Origin: Scilla litardierei
Taxonomy: Eukaryota > Streptophyta > Magnoliopsida > Asparagales > Asparagaceae
NCBI GenBank assembly: GCA_030789695.1
Contig: CM061141.1
Span: 171,320,807 to 171,384,806, forward strand
Reading direction: 5' to 3'
DNA: 64,000 bases
Position numbers and translations under genes: made by a program. This document shows, piece by piece, positions 10,791 through 21,347 of this stretch. The notes under the pieces are model-generated. The model did no database searches. It saw only the letters and a program-made list of their open reading frames with translations, and had not been told where the DNA came from. Position 1 is the stretch's first letter, and every line of letters begins with the position of its first letter.

Positions 10791-11440
10791 AAACCTATAT
10801 AAGATTTGAGCAATAACGATCCAAATAATATTATCGTGACATGTGTGTGTGAAGTGCGATGAAGGAGAAAGTATGCAACAAATGTTCAAGCATTCAGACA
10901 CGTTACATGCTCCCCGTATAGTCATACTCCCCCTTAAACATACATTCATTAATGCACAATATCACAAATCTTTTCCCAAATATTCTCCACCTTTTGTTAT
11001 CATCAAAAGTGTACTTGTGAAGTCAATGTCATATCACATGCAAAACGGGTGTATTATATAAACTATAGCAAACACTTGCATGTAGTCATTCTTAGAATAA
11101 ACAAGTCAAATCCAATAAAAAATTATAACAAAGATTTCTACACCAACGTGTAAGTGTGATGATTAAAAATTGAAGCACATAAGGAGAACTTTCAAGAAAT
11201 TCAACCAAAATCAATCCACTTTTCAATGTAAAATGATATCATCTAGGATTGATTTTCCCCATCTCATTAAAATGATTTCAAGTTACCACACCCAAAACCT
11301 AGCCTTGAGGACTCATAGATGTGGGGTGGCATTGCTTCACCAACGCTAAAATTTACTCTTAAAGCTTATATTGGATACTCATGGGTAGTGTCGTTGCCAT
11401 GGATCATATCCATTTTTCATACAGAGCTCTTTTCTTTCTT
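10791..11440. other. Non-coding 3' region of the SIRE-like element
   Basis: AT-rich sequence with further short CCCCTT (AAGGGG) runs near 10930, typical of the long untranslated 3' parts of large copia elements. No conserved protein motif is seen on either strand. Confidence 0.5.
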
Positions 11441-11592
<152 letters not shown>

Positions 11593-11630
11593 AAAGAGGG
11601 TTGTTATCAAGAGAAATTGGATAAGAGATA

Positions 11631-12700
11631 TCTATATTATAAGAGAGGGATGTTATCAAGAGAAATTGGATAAGAGATATCTATATTATATAAGAGGGAT
11701 GTTATCAAGAGAAATTGGATAAGAGATATTGGAAAAGAGAAATTGGATAAGAGATATCTATATTATAAAAGAGGGATGTTATCAAGAGAAATTGGATAAG
11801 AGATATTGAAAAAGAGAAATTGGATAAGAGATATCTATATTATAAAAGAGGGATGTTATCAAGAGAAATTGGATAAGAGATATTGGACATGAGAAATTGG
11901 ATAAGAGATATCTATATTATAAAAGAGGGATGTTATCAAGAGAAATTGGATAAGAGATATTGGACAAGAGAAATTGGATAAGAGATATCTATATTATAAG
12001 AGAGGGCTGTTATCAAGAGAGATTGGATAAGAGATATATATATTATAAAAGAGGGATGTTATCAAGAGAAATTGGATAAGAGATATTGGACATGAGAAAT
12101 TGGATAAGAGATATCTATATTATAAAAGAGGGATGTTATCAAGAGAAATTGGATAAGAGATATTGGACAAGAGAAATTGGATAAGAGATATCTATATTAT
12201 AAGAGAGGGCTGTTATCAAGAGAGATTGGATAAGAGATATCTATATTATAAAAGAGGGATGTTATCAAGAGAAATTGGATAAGAGATATTGGACATGAGA
12301 AATTGGATAAGAGATATCTATATTATAAAAGAGGGATGTTATCAAGAGAAATTGGATTAGAGATATTGGACAAGATAAATTGGATAAGAGATATCTATAT
12401 TATAAAAGAGGGATGTTATCAAGAGAAATTGAATAAGAGATATTGGACAATAGAAATTGGATAAGAGTGATGTTATCAAGAGAAATTGGATAAGAGATAC
12501 CTATATTACAAACGAGAGATGTTATTAAGAGAAATTGGATAAGAGATATTGGACAAGAGAAATTGGATAAGGGATATCTATTATATAAAAGACGGATGTT
12601 ATCAAGAGAAATTGATAAGAGAATTTGGACATGAGAAATTGGATGAGAGAATTTGGATATCTATTATATAAAACAGGGAAATTGAATAAGAGAAAATATA
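11631..12700 (+). repeat. Minisatellite with 77-bp and 49-bp units
   Basis: Starts of TCTATATTA occur at 11631, 11680, 11757, 11834, 11911, 11988, (variant 12037), 12114, 12191, 12240, 12317 and 12394. Spacings are 49, 77, 77, 77, 77, 49, 77, 77, 49, 77 and 77. The 77-bp unit equals the 49-bp unit plus a 28-bp block (TTGGACATGAGAAATTGGAT and AAGAGATA), itself a near-repeat of the unit's own tail. After 12394 the array degenerates up to about 12700. Confidence 0.95.
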
Positions 12701-13049
12701 AGAGATGAGATTTTGAGGGATAAAAGAGGAGGTGGGGAATTTTGCACATACAACCCCGGTTTTTGTATTTTTGCCTATGGACCCTCCCCACACACACACC
12801 CACACTTTTTATTCTCACCCCTTCCGGCCATTTTTTTTCCGGTTCTATGAAGATTTTGAATCTTATCCTACTAGGACAAAGCTTTGTCCTACGTGGCAAG
12901 TTTGTCCTTGGTGGTAATGACAATTTTGGGGGGACTTAAATTTTGGGGGAAAACTTAAATTTGGGGGGAAACTTGAAATTTTGTGGGAAAACTTGAAATT
13001 TGGGGGAACTTGAAATTTGTTGGGGAGAAAAACTCAGCCATTAAATAAA

Positions 13050-13079
13050 CCGTGCCCTATGGGCACGGGTAATGACTAG
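13050..13079 (+). other. Helitron 3' terminus (hairpin plus CTAG)
   Basis: 8-bp stem, 3-nt loop, 7-nt spacer, CTAG, then a flanking T. This matches the Helitron rule of a subterminal hairpin and a CTRR end inserted between A and T. Confidence 0.85.
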
Positions 13080-13471
13080 TATATATATATATATATGGGA
13101 ATGTTCAAATGAGAACTTCCCCCATGAGACTTCCGTGTGAACTTCCTCTCTTTGATTTTTTTCATAGATCCGAACCGTTGAATGTGTTCTGAACATGTTA
13201 ATACACATTCATATCAAAAATCAAGACAATCCCCCCTATTTTCCCCTTGATCGGATCGGTACAAAATGTTCTATTGTTCTGAAACCGTTAAATTTGTAAC
13301 GGCTTGATCGAGGGTCAAATCCACCTAGGGTTCACCCATTATTTTTCCTGGGGTGTATATATGTATGGATTAAAGTGTGGAAAAAAAATTTTGAAAAAAA
13401 AAAATTTAAAAAAATAAAAAAATTTAGTTCGCACGGGCAACCCCGTGAGAACCGTTCGCAGCCGACCACGC

Positions 13472-13523
<52 letters not shown>

Positions 13524-13546
13524 GTGTGTGTGTGTGTGACCCTAAG
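13080..13546. other. TA-flanked AT-rich segment, possible small transposon
   Basis: A roughly 380-bp segment sits between TA tracts (13080-13095 and about 13475-13520). It begins GGGAATGTTCAAATGAGAAC and ends with a foldback GTTCGCACGGGCAACCCCGT followed by GAGAAC. No coding signal is present. Terminal inverted repeats are weak, so I cannot assign a family. A (TG)n tract (13523-13538) follows. Confidence 0.4.
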
Positions 13547-13564
13547 TTCCCACAGACGGCGCCA
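13547..13564 (-). other. gypsy primer-binding site TGGCGCCGTCTGTGGGAA
   Basis: On the minus strand this 18-mer lies 2 nt past the CA end of the LTR at 13567. The identical 18-mer lies next to the LTR of the gypsy element at 61080-61097. It is the site type found in plant Tat/Ogre-like gypsy elements. Confidence 0.85.
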
Positions 13565-13566
13565 AT

Positions 13567-14570
13567 TGTTGCGGGTCAGATCCGTACATAATGAATTTGT
13601 ATTAATGTGGGGAATCAAGGGCACGATGATTACAAGTATTTGGTTGATGACGAAGCTAATCACGACTTGAGGACAATTCATAGATGAGGATGTCGAGTTC
13701 ACCCTTCGTCAGTGGAATTAGCTCGCTGGTTGATGAATTTCGTTCGTCAGTTGGTGAGGGTTGACGCAGATCGCTAGTCCACTGGTGGCTGGGGCGAAGT
13801 TTCTGCAATACGAGCAACTCGTCAGAAAGGCTGGGTTGGCTGTCAGCCCGCAGCCCCTCCGATGCTTAATTCAGTTGATGACTTGAGGAGAATGTCAGAC
13901 ACACCGGGCGATCTTAGAGGAAGATCGGCGCTTGCATGGCGAACTAGTGTGGAAGGCCTAGATATGTACATGATATTCGACCTTGAATGTATGTAAATGT
14001 GTTAGGGGTTTCTTACAGATTTGACCAACCAACCAACCCCATCCTCGTTGGAGGAGAGGGGCTATTTATAGGGTTGAGAGAAGGTTGCTTGCAACCCTGT
14101 CAGCTGTCGAATACTCGAGTGGTGAAATGATAAGGTGGCGGACGGTGTCAGAGACATTTTCTGCATTGATGGTGTCAGGTGGTGTCAGGTGCACTTTTGT
14201 CAGTATGTCGGCGCCGTACATGTCAGGCACGCTTTCAGCAGACTGTCAGGGGCCGAAGCGCCTAGGTGCGCCTTTGCCAGACTCTGTCTGTAGTGAAACT
14301 GGCAGTGATTAGTGGCGGGTCGCCTCCCTCATCGAGTGAACTGCTTCGGGGCAAAGAGGTAGGCGAGCTGCCTCCGGGGCAAGCTACTCTGGGACGAGCT
14401 AGCGTAGAAATGTGCGATCAGCCAGAGGGCTCTTCTCTTTGATTCGGTTGAAGAGCTTGCTGCTCTGCTTGGGCGAGCTTCCCTTAGACTCGACGAGCTC
14501 CTCTTCGCCTTAGCAAACTGGTCCTCATTGATGAGAATTGTTGTTGGGTTATTTGAGTGGGCATTTATCA
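13567..14570 (-). repeat. gypsy LTR, minus orientation (head-to-head pair)
   Basis: In minus orientation it starts TGATAAATGCCCACTCAAAT and ends CTGACCCGCAACA, followed by the primer-binding site. It is closely similar over its whole length to 17028-18045, which lies in the opposite orientation. Both copies are preceded by the same AAAGGCCGGCCTAG word. Confidence 0.88.
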
Positions 14571-14726
14571 ACTAGGCCGGCCTTTAAGGAGTAACCGATA
14601 TGATGTGTCTTGCCTTGGATAAAAAATAAAGCTCAAAAGAACTGAATTAAAAAAAAACACACACACATATATATATACACTTCGACCCTTTCCTAACAGT
14701 GGCAAATACCCCATGAGGGACGATCC

Positions 14727-15060
14727 ATGCCCTCTCGGAGGGATTCCCCCAACGGACGTGCCCCTGCGGGGACGGTGAAGGCTATTCATGCCGTAGCCCG
14801 TGCTATCCACCAAGGCTTTGAAGCCCTTACAAAAATGACGAAGGATTGGGTACGGGTGGGTCCAGGGCATCCAGCGTCCCCTTATCCACAGTGCGTGAGG
14901 CACAGTCCTCACCCCCAGATCGAAGACGAAGCAGCTGCTCGGTAAAAGGAGCCCAATAAAGAGACAACAGCCAACCAAAGACATCTCGATGCGGACGTCG
15001 AAGCAGCTCAACTTAGGCGACTCGATGAAGAAGTTGCTGTTCAACAAGCACTCCCATAAA
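14727..15060 (+). pseudogene. Gag-like fragment in the gypsy remnant
   Basis: A plus-strand frame runs from an ATG at 14727 (VKAIHAVARAIHQGFEALTK, then PHPQIEDEAAAR) to a TAA near 14945. It resumes in frame with KEPNKETTANQRHLDADVEA and AQLRRLDEEVAVQQALP. The charged, helical composition resembles the N-terminal part of plant gypsy Gag. No zinc knuckle or capsid core is identifiable, so the identification is tentative. Confidence 0.45.
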
Positions 15061-15285
15061 GCTCCAACCCAAAATCGAAGCTTCTTCGAGAAGGCCGACT
15101 AGGCGCCCTGGGGCTCAAGCTCTCGCAGGACGACCTGGGACGCGAAAATACAAGTTTTCCTTCGCTCTCACCTACCGATAAGTTTCGACTCACGTCTTTT
15201 TCAAAATTTTCTTGTGAGAAGAAGCCCCAGATCAGGGTCGGCCTAATCGCAAAGAGCGAGCTACCTTGTTGCAAGCAAAGATCCG

Positions 15286-16720
15286 GGCAGGCTTCCGAGC
15301 TGCGCCCCCGAAAGGTCGCCAAGGGCTTGGGGCAGGCTGCATAACTCGACCATTCCCTGTCATAGACCCAGTGCGAGCTTCGAAATTACACCCCCAAGAG
15401 GGCATCCTCAGATGAAGGTTGTCCTCGACGGAGGTCATCCTCCCCCGACAGGCCGCCCATGGGTCCAGGGCAGGTTTCTAGACTGTGCCCCCAGCCAAGC
15501 AGGTTTTATTCTATCTACGACTTGCATCATTACATTTCAACTTACACACTTTTCGAGTTTTCTCTTGTGTGCGAGAAATCACAGGTCGAGATCGGGTCGA
15601 CTATGCGCCCCAGGTTTTATTCTATCTCCGACTTAAGTCATTATGTTTCGACTTACACACTTTTCGAGTTTTCTCTAGTGTACGAGAAATCACAAGTCGA
15701 GATCAGGTCAACTATGTACCCTAGGTTTTATACTATCTCCGATTTGTATCGTTACGTTTCGACTTACACACTCTTCGAGTTTTCTCTTGTGTGCGAGAAA
15801 TCACAGGTCAAGATCGGCCCGATCCTTGGAGGCGAGCTGACTCGCCATAAACCACACCTCCAGGGCAGGTCTCTGAGTCGCAAGCCCGAAGGGTCTCCAA
15901 GGGCTTGGCGCGAGCTACACACCTCAACCCTCCCCTACCAAGATCCAGGGCAGGCTTACGAGCTACGCCCCCAAAAGGAGCATGGGGCATAGGACCCCCC
16001 AGGGGTGCTTAAAGGGCCACACCCCCCGACTCACCCTCTCGAAGCCCTCCTGGGCATGTCACGGCCTGACTATCCATAGCAGGTCGGTCCTTGCTATCTA
16101 AACCGAAGACGAGAGCGAGCTACCTCGTAGAAAAGATCCGGGGCAGGCTTCCGAGCTGCACCCCCGAATGGTCGCCAAGGGCTTGGGGTAGGCTGCGTAA
16201 CTCGACCCTTCCATGTCAGAGACCTAAGGCGAACTTCGAAACTGCACCTCCGAGAGGACATCCTCAGGTGAAGATTGTCCTCGACGAATGTCATCCTCCC
16301 CCGACAGGTCGCCCATGGGTCCGGGGCAGGTTTTCGGATTGCGCCCCACCCGAACAGGTCTTCCTTCTCTCTCGCCTACCGTTAAGTTTAGACTCACGTC
16401 CTCTTCAAACTTTCCTTGTGAGAAAAGCCACATGGCAGGATCGACCTAATCGCAAAAAGCAAGTTGCCTTGCTGCAAGCAATGATCTGGAGCTGGCTTCT
16501 GAGCTGCGCCCCTGAAAGATCACCAAGGGCTTGGGGTAGGCTACGTAACTCGACCCTTTCCTGTTAGAGACCCAGGGCGGGCTTCGGAACTATGCCTCTG
16601 AGAAGGCGTCCTCATGTGAAGGTTGTCCTCGGCGAAGGTCATCCTCCCTCGGCAGGTCGCCCATGGTTCTGGGGAAGGTTTCCGGACTGCGCCCCCACCC
16701 AAGCAGGTCTTCACACTATC
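15286..16720 (+). repeat. Long direct repeats in the gypsy remnant
   Basis: A unit containing CCGAGCTGCGCCCCCGAAAG, GTCGCCAAGGGCTTGGGGCA and GTCATCCTCCCCCGACAGG occurs at about 15286-15505, 16140-16360 and 16490-16710, with a partial copy at 15850-15990. Between them, a unit of about 112 bp (AGGTTTTATTCTATCTCCGA ... GTGCGAGAAATCACAGGTCG) is repeated three times at 15499-15832. It is non-coding and reminiscent of the repeat-rich untranslated parts of large gypsy elements. Confidence 0.85.
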
Positions 16721-17027
16721 TCCGATGTATTTCAATATGTTTCGAATCATGAACTTTTTGTGTTTTGGTGATATGAAAACCCCTAGATTGAGATCGGCAT
16801 AATCACTAGGGGTGTGCTATTTCACCATGCTGGAACTCTGAGGCAAGCTTACCAGCTGCGCCTTGATAGGTCACCCAGGCTTACGAAGCTCGCTACCAAC
16901 AAAAGGTAGAAAGATATTCTCTAAAAATATTTCTAACGTGTCTACTCATCATTCAGTGCCTCTTCTGGCCAAAGATCATCCACACCAAATGCTGGGAGCA
17001 ATTTTTACGCCCTAAAGGCCGGCCTAG

Positions 17028-18045
17028 TGGATAAAGGCCCACTCAAATAACCCAACAATGATCCTCATCAATGAGGACCAGTTTGCTAAGGTGAAGAGGA
17101 GCTCGCCAAGTCTTAGGGAAGCTCGTCCAAGCAGAGTGGCAAGCTTGTCAACCGAATCAAAGAGAAGAGCCCTCCGGTTGATCGTACATGTTCTACGCTA
17201 GCTCTCCCCAGAGTAGCTCGTCCTGAGGAAACTCGTCTACCTCTCTACCCCGAAGCAGTTTTCCCGACAAGGGAGGTGACATGCCACTAACATCACTGCC
17301 AGTTTCACTACAGACAAAGTCTGGCAAAGGCGCACCAGGCTGCTACGTAGCCTGAAAGCTTGCCAAAAGTGCACCTGACATTTACGGCTCTGACAGACTG
17401 ACAAAAGTGCACCTGACACCACCTTACACCATCAATGCGGAAAATATCTCTGACACTGCTTACCACCTTATCGTTTCACCACTCAAGTGCCAGCTGGTTG
17501 ATTCGACATCTGACAGGGTGGCAATCAACTGCCTCTCAGGCCTATAAATACTTCCTACTCCAACAAGGAGAGGGGCTGGTTGGTTGGTCAAATCTGTAAG
17601 AAACCCCTAACACATCTACATACATTCAAGGTCGGATATCCTCCACATATTCGGGCCTTCTACACTAGTTTGACATGCAAGCATCGATCTGCCTCTAAGA
17701 TCGCCCTATGTGTCCGACTTTCTCCTCAAGTCATCAACTGATTTAAGCATCTGAGGGGCTACAGGCTGATAGCCGGCCCAGCCTTTCTGACGAGTTGCTC
17801 GTCTTACATGAACTTTGCCCCAGCCACCAGCAAACTAGCGATCTGTCGCAACCCTCGCCAACTGACGAGGGCCTTCATCAATCAGTGAGCTAATTCCACC
17901 AGACGAAGGGCAAACTCGACATCCTCATCTACGAATCGCCCTCAAGTCGCGATTAGCCTTGTCATCAACCAAATACTTGTAATAATCGTGCCCTTGATTC
18001 CCCACATTAATACAAATTCATTGTGTACCGATCTGACCCGCAACA
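17028..18045 (+). repeat. gypsy LTR, plus orientation (head-to-head pair)
   Basis: Starts TGGATAAAGGCCCACTCAAA and ends ATCTGACCCGCAACA. It is the inverted counterpart of 13567-14570. It is followed directly by sequence of the surrounding SIRE-like element. Confidence 0.85.
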
Positions 18046-18454
18046 ATATCCCTTAAATTTTTCAGTTATTTTTCATCCTACATTCACTTTCCAATATTTG
18101 ATAAAATATATCTCCAATTGTACAACAACATTTAATGTTTGTGGAAGTGAAAGTGTATGTGTAGAAATCGAACATGTCATGGTTATTTAGAAAAACAAAC
18201 ATGCACATGTAGCTATAACAATAATACATCAATTTCTAATGGATATGAATCTCATTCATTAAAACCAATTTAATGATTCAAAAGAAGATACACATTAAGC
18301 ACAATTTTTGTAGCTTTTTGTATTTTCCTTTTTTTGTTTTGTGTTTATAAAGAACTAAAGCATCCTCACAAATGAACTAGCACACAAACAAAATCAAATC
18401 AAGCACACAAACAAAACAAATGTATCCATTACGCTTAATCAAGAAAACATACCT
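18046..18454. other. AT-rich internal region of the SIRE-like element
   Basis: About 400 bp without conserved motifs on either strand. It lies where protease and integrase would be expected downstream of gag on the minus strand; none is recognisable. Confidence 0.4.
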
Positions 18455-19235
18455 TCAAGATGTCGTTTGGCTAAGGAACTTTTTAATGAAATGCGACGTC
18501 CAATCCATAGTTCCTCGCCACTCCATATTACCTACACGGAAGATGTTATGTGACCTTGGAATCCAACAAGGTCCACTCACGTTAGTCATCAAACTCTTAG
18601 GAACCCAAATTTGTTTAAACATTATGTTTTGGTTCATATATTTGCAATAACGAGAAGTATGACTAACACAACCACATGTAAAGCACTTTGTATGAATATT
18701 TTTAGCTTTTGTTATCTCAGTGTGAACTTTTCTATATTTTGACTTTTCAACCCGTTTCAGATCATATGAGTCCACGCATATTATTCCCATATATTTGGTT
18801 TCCAAGAATTATATCCAAAGATTGTTTTTCAACACCAAATTTCTTTATGGTCAATTCTAGGTTCGTGAATTTAGATTTCAAACTAGTATTTTCGTACACA
18901 GGCAAAGTGCATTTACTAATGAAATCTTTCTTATTGTCCTCTTCATTCTTTTTCACGTTTTCAGCTTTCTTTTCAAAATCAATTATTTTTTCTTTAAGCT
19001 CATTATTTAGCATGCACATCTTTTCAATAAGCTCTTTATTTTTAGTTTCTAGCTTAATCAGTTTTTCTTTATACATGCTATTTTCTTTTAATAAAGTGGG
19101 ACAAATAAGACATTCAACTTTTTCATGCAAGCTAGATTTTTTCTTTTTCAACATGGTGATGGTAGACTTACATGTAACAACTTTTTCTTTCAGATTATCA
19201 ATCTCTTTAGACATGTCACAATTTTCTTGTTGCAA
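18455..19235 (-). pseudogene. Coiled-coil and second zinc knuckle of SIRE-like Gag
   Basis: The ORF at 19235-18762 is a long K/E-rich coiled coil (SKEIDNLKEKVVTCKSTITM, then KLETKNKELIEKMCMLNNEL and KEKIIDFEKKAENVKKNEED). The overlapping ORF at 18805-18455 carries a CCHC knuckle CFTCGCVSHTSRYC followed by QIWVPKSLMTNVSGPCW, the knuckle plus 'WVPK' tail found at the end of the extended Gag of SIRE-type copia elements. A frameshift separates the two. It continues the Gag begun at 20188. Confidence 0.8.
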
Positions 19236-19261
19236 TTTAAAGTTACCATTCCTATAGCAAT

Positions 19262-20188
19262 CTAAAGTAGATCTAGCTCATCAATTTTATCTTGCATGCC
19301 CTCACAAATATTCCAAAGTTCAACTTTAGTGCAAGATTTTACCTCGTCGTGCTTTTCCATTAAGCAAAGTGAGGAGTGTGCAATCTCCTCCTGAGTTTCA
19401 TCTTCGCTATCCATATCCCATGTTATTGCTAAAGATTTTCCTTTCTTTTCAGCGACGTTATTCTTTTCTTGTGGGCAATTCCTCATGAAGTGTCACTTTT
19501 TCCTGCATTTAAAACATTCCATTTTATTAGTAGTATTCTGTTCAGAGGAATTTCTAGCAGGATTATATTTGTTAAATCGACTAAACCTTTGCGCCATCTC
19601 AGCTCTTCCTTGGTCAGGCTTGATGTATCTTCTTAAGTTTCTGACCATCAGTGCTTGCTCCTAACCAAGATCAACATCGTCATCTTAGCTTGAAGAGCTA
19701 GTGGTTTGGGAGCCTTGGTCTCTGGTTTCTCTCTTGATTCAATACTATGTAGTTCAAGCTCATGGGATATTAAGTTACCTATCAAGTCATCCACTCTCAT
19801 CTTTGATAGATCTTTAGCTTCTTGAATGGATGCGACTTTAGGATGGAAGGAGCTCGACAACGCTCTCAAGATCTTCCTCATCTGCTCCAGACTAGAGTAT
19901 GGCTTACCAAGGGAGCTGGACTTTGTAGACGATGTCTGTGAACCTCGCAAACATCTCTTTGATGGATTCTGATGGAAGCATGCGGAAGCTCTCATATTCT
20001 GTACTCAACAAAGAAAGTCTGGACTCCTTCACCTGCGACATTGCCTCATGCGTCACCTCCAGCGTATGCCATATTTCTTGCGCAGTTAAACATTGTGAGA
20101 TACGATTAAATTCAGCTTTGTCCAAAGAGCAAATAAGTGCATTCATAGCTCTACCGTTCAATGAATAAAGTTTTTTTATCAGCAACAT
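19262..20188 (-). pseudogene. SIRE-like copia Gag, N-terminal and first knuckle
   Basis: The capsid (UBN2) part lies at 20188-19904 (SLNGRAMNALICSLDKAEFN, QEIWHTLEVTHEAMSQVKES). It continues in another frame at 19995-19648 (KILRALSSSFHPKVASIQEA, DLSKMRVDDLIGNLISHELE). A CCHC knuckle near 19485-19530 reads CFKCRKK-stop-HFMRNC: the residue before the zinc histidine is a TGA. The acidic stretch DMDSEDETQEE then follows, as is usual in SIRE-type Gag. At least one frameshift and one stop make it non-functional as read. Confidence 0.85.
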
Positions 20189-20428
20189 CCCATTTTTCTT
20201 TTGGTTTTAGAATTTCAATATCTTCAATTTTAATAGTGGGGCATTCATATCCTTTTTCAACAATGTCCCACACATCATAATCAATAGACACTAAGTAACT
20301 TTAATTCTCGCTTTCCAATAGGCAAAGTCTACTCCATTAAACTTAGGGGGTCGGACAATAGATTATCATTTAGCCAATGCTGAATCAGAGATATTCATGG
20401 TTAATCTAGCCTACATCTTCTAACCTGC

Positions 20429-20440
20429 TCTGATACCACT
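20429..20440 (-). other. Primer-binding site TGGTATCAGAGC
   Basis: On the minus strand TGGTATCAGAGCAGG follows 2 nt after the 5' LTR end. It is complementary to the 3' end of initiator tRNA-Met, the usual copia primer, and fixes the orientation of the element. Confidence 0.92.
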
Positions 20441-20442
20441 TG

Positions 20443-21342
20443 TTGGATCTGAATTTAAGCCTAGAGGTGGGTGAATAGGCTAATAAAAATTCTCGTGAAC
20501 ACACAAGCAATCACATGCAGTTATAATCAGATGCATGGTAAATAAAAGTAAACACAGAGTGCACAGCAGATTTAACATGGTTCGGTCGCCCCAACGACCT
20601 ACTCCAGCCCCAAAGCAATTACTAGCATTAATATGATACTGGGTACAACCATTAAGCTCCCCGAGCCCCAACTCTCGGCTCACCCGGTTCAGTACCACAC
20701 TCACCAAAGTGCTAAACACTATTAATCTAGTAACGCTCTCTCTTGACAAGCACAAACTCGTCAAGACCCTCTTGTCTAGCCCCAACTAGACAAGACCCGA
20801 AAAGAATGAATAAGTAACCTACAAAGATCGATACACCAAGTACACGAATATAAAGTAATAAGAGTTTAGAAAAGCTCAGTTCGTATCGATGTCATCGTCT
20901 CTGTCGATCAGCGCGTCGTCAACATCACGCTGGCACAAACAGTGTCTCAATCTGATTTCTGGATCTCAAGATATAGCCCTCTGAAGTTCGATATGCAAAT
21001 CTACCCGAATCTGGTCTGTACGTAAATCAAGTCTCTGTTGTGCAGAATCGGCAGCAGTCTGTGTGTAAAGTATGTTTCCACCCCGTCTTCCAGAAATTGT
21101 AGTAAATCGAACCGAGCTCAGAAAATCCGAATAAATACTGGTTGGATTCGTGAGCTCGTTCTCTTCGTTTGAAAAATAAGAAAGGGCCGATTTGGATGCT
21201 CTTGTGGAAAGAAATTCTCAGATCTTTGAAGTACGTCATATGGCTTGGAATTTGATCTCTTGGACTTTGTTTCTTCAAAGACGGTGGCCTTGGTTACGCG
21301 AAATCATCTATCGTTGTTTCCAACTACATGTTGTATCTAACA
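20443..21342 (-). repeat. 5' LTR of the SIRE-like copia (900 bp, deleted)
   Basis: Starts TGTTGGATCTGAATTTAAGC and ends GTTGTATCTAACA. Compared with the other LTR (1714 bp) it lacks about 825 bp between a CTTGGTTAC word near 21290 and its last about 40 bp. The lost interval includes the TATA box. Confidence 0.9.
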
Positions 21343-21347
21343 GTTTG
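21343..21347. other. TSD of the SIRE-like copia, right copy
   Basis: GTTTG directly after the CA terminus, identical to 9051-9055. Confidence 0.9.

Larger units (their letters stand above)
13547..18045. mobile_element. Rearranged gypsy remnant with inverted LTRs
   Basis: Two LTR copies of about 1 kb face each other at the ends of a 4.5-kb block. The left copy reads on the minus strand with its primer-binding site pointing outward; the right copy reads on the plus strand. Between them are a gag-like fragment on the plus strand and long direct repeats. Normal elements have LTRs in direct orientation, so either the 5' LTR plus primer-binding site was inverted, or two elements recombined. No pol domain is present. 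The block sits inside the SIRE-like element; no TSD was found at its outer edges. Confidence 0.75.

Noticed and set aside
11631..12700. CRISPR-like regular spacing
   Set aside because: Units are contiguous tandem repeats without unique spacers, in a plant genome context.
13567..18045. A Mutator-like transposon with long terminal inverted repeats
   Set aside because: The repeats have TG/CA LTR ends and one is followed by a gypsy primer-binding site. No 9-bp TSD or transposase was found.
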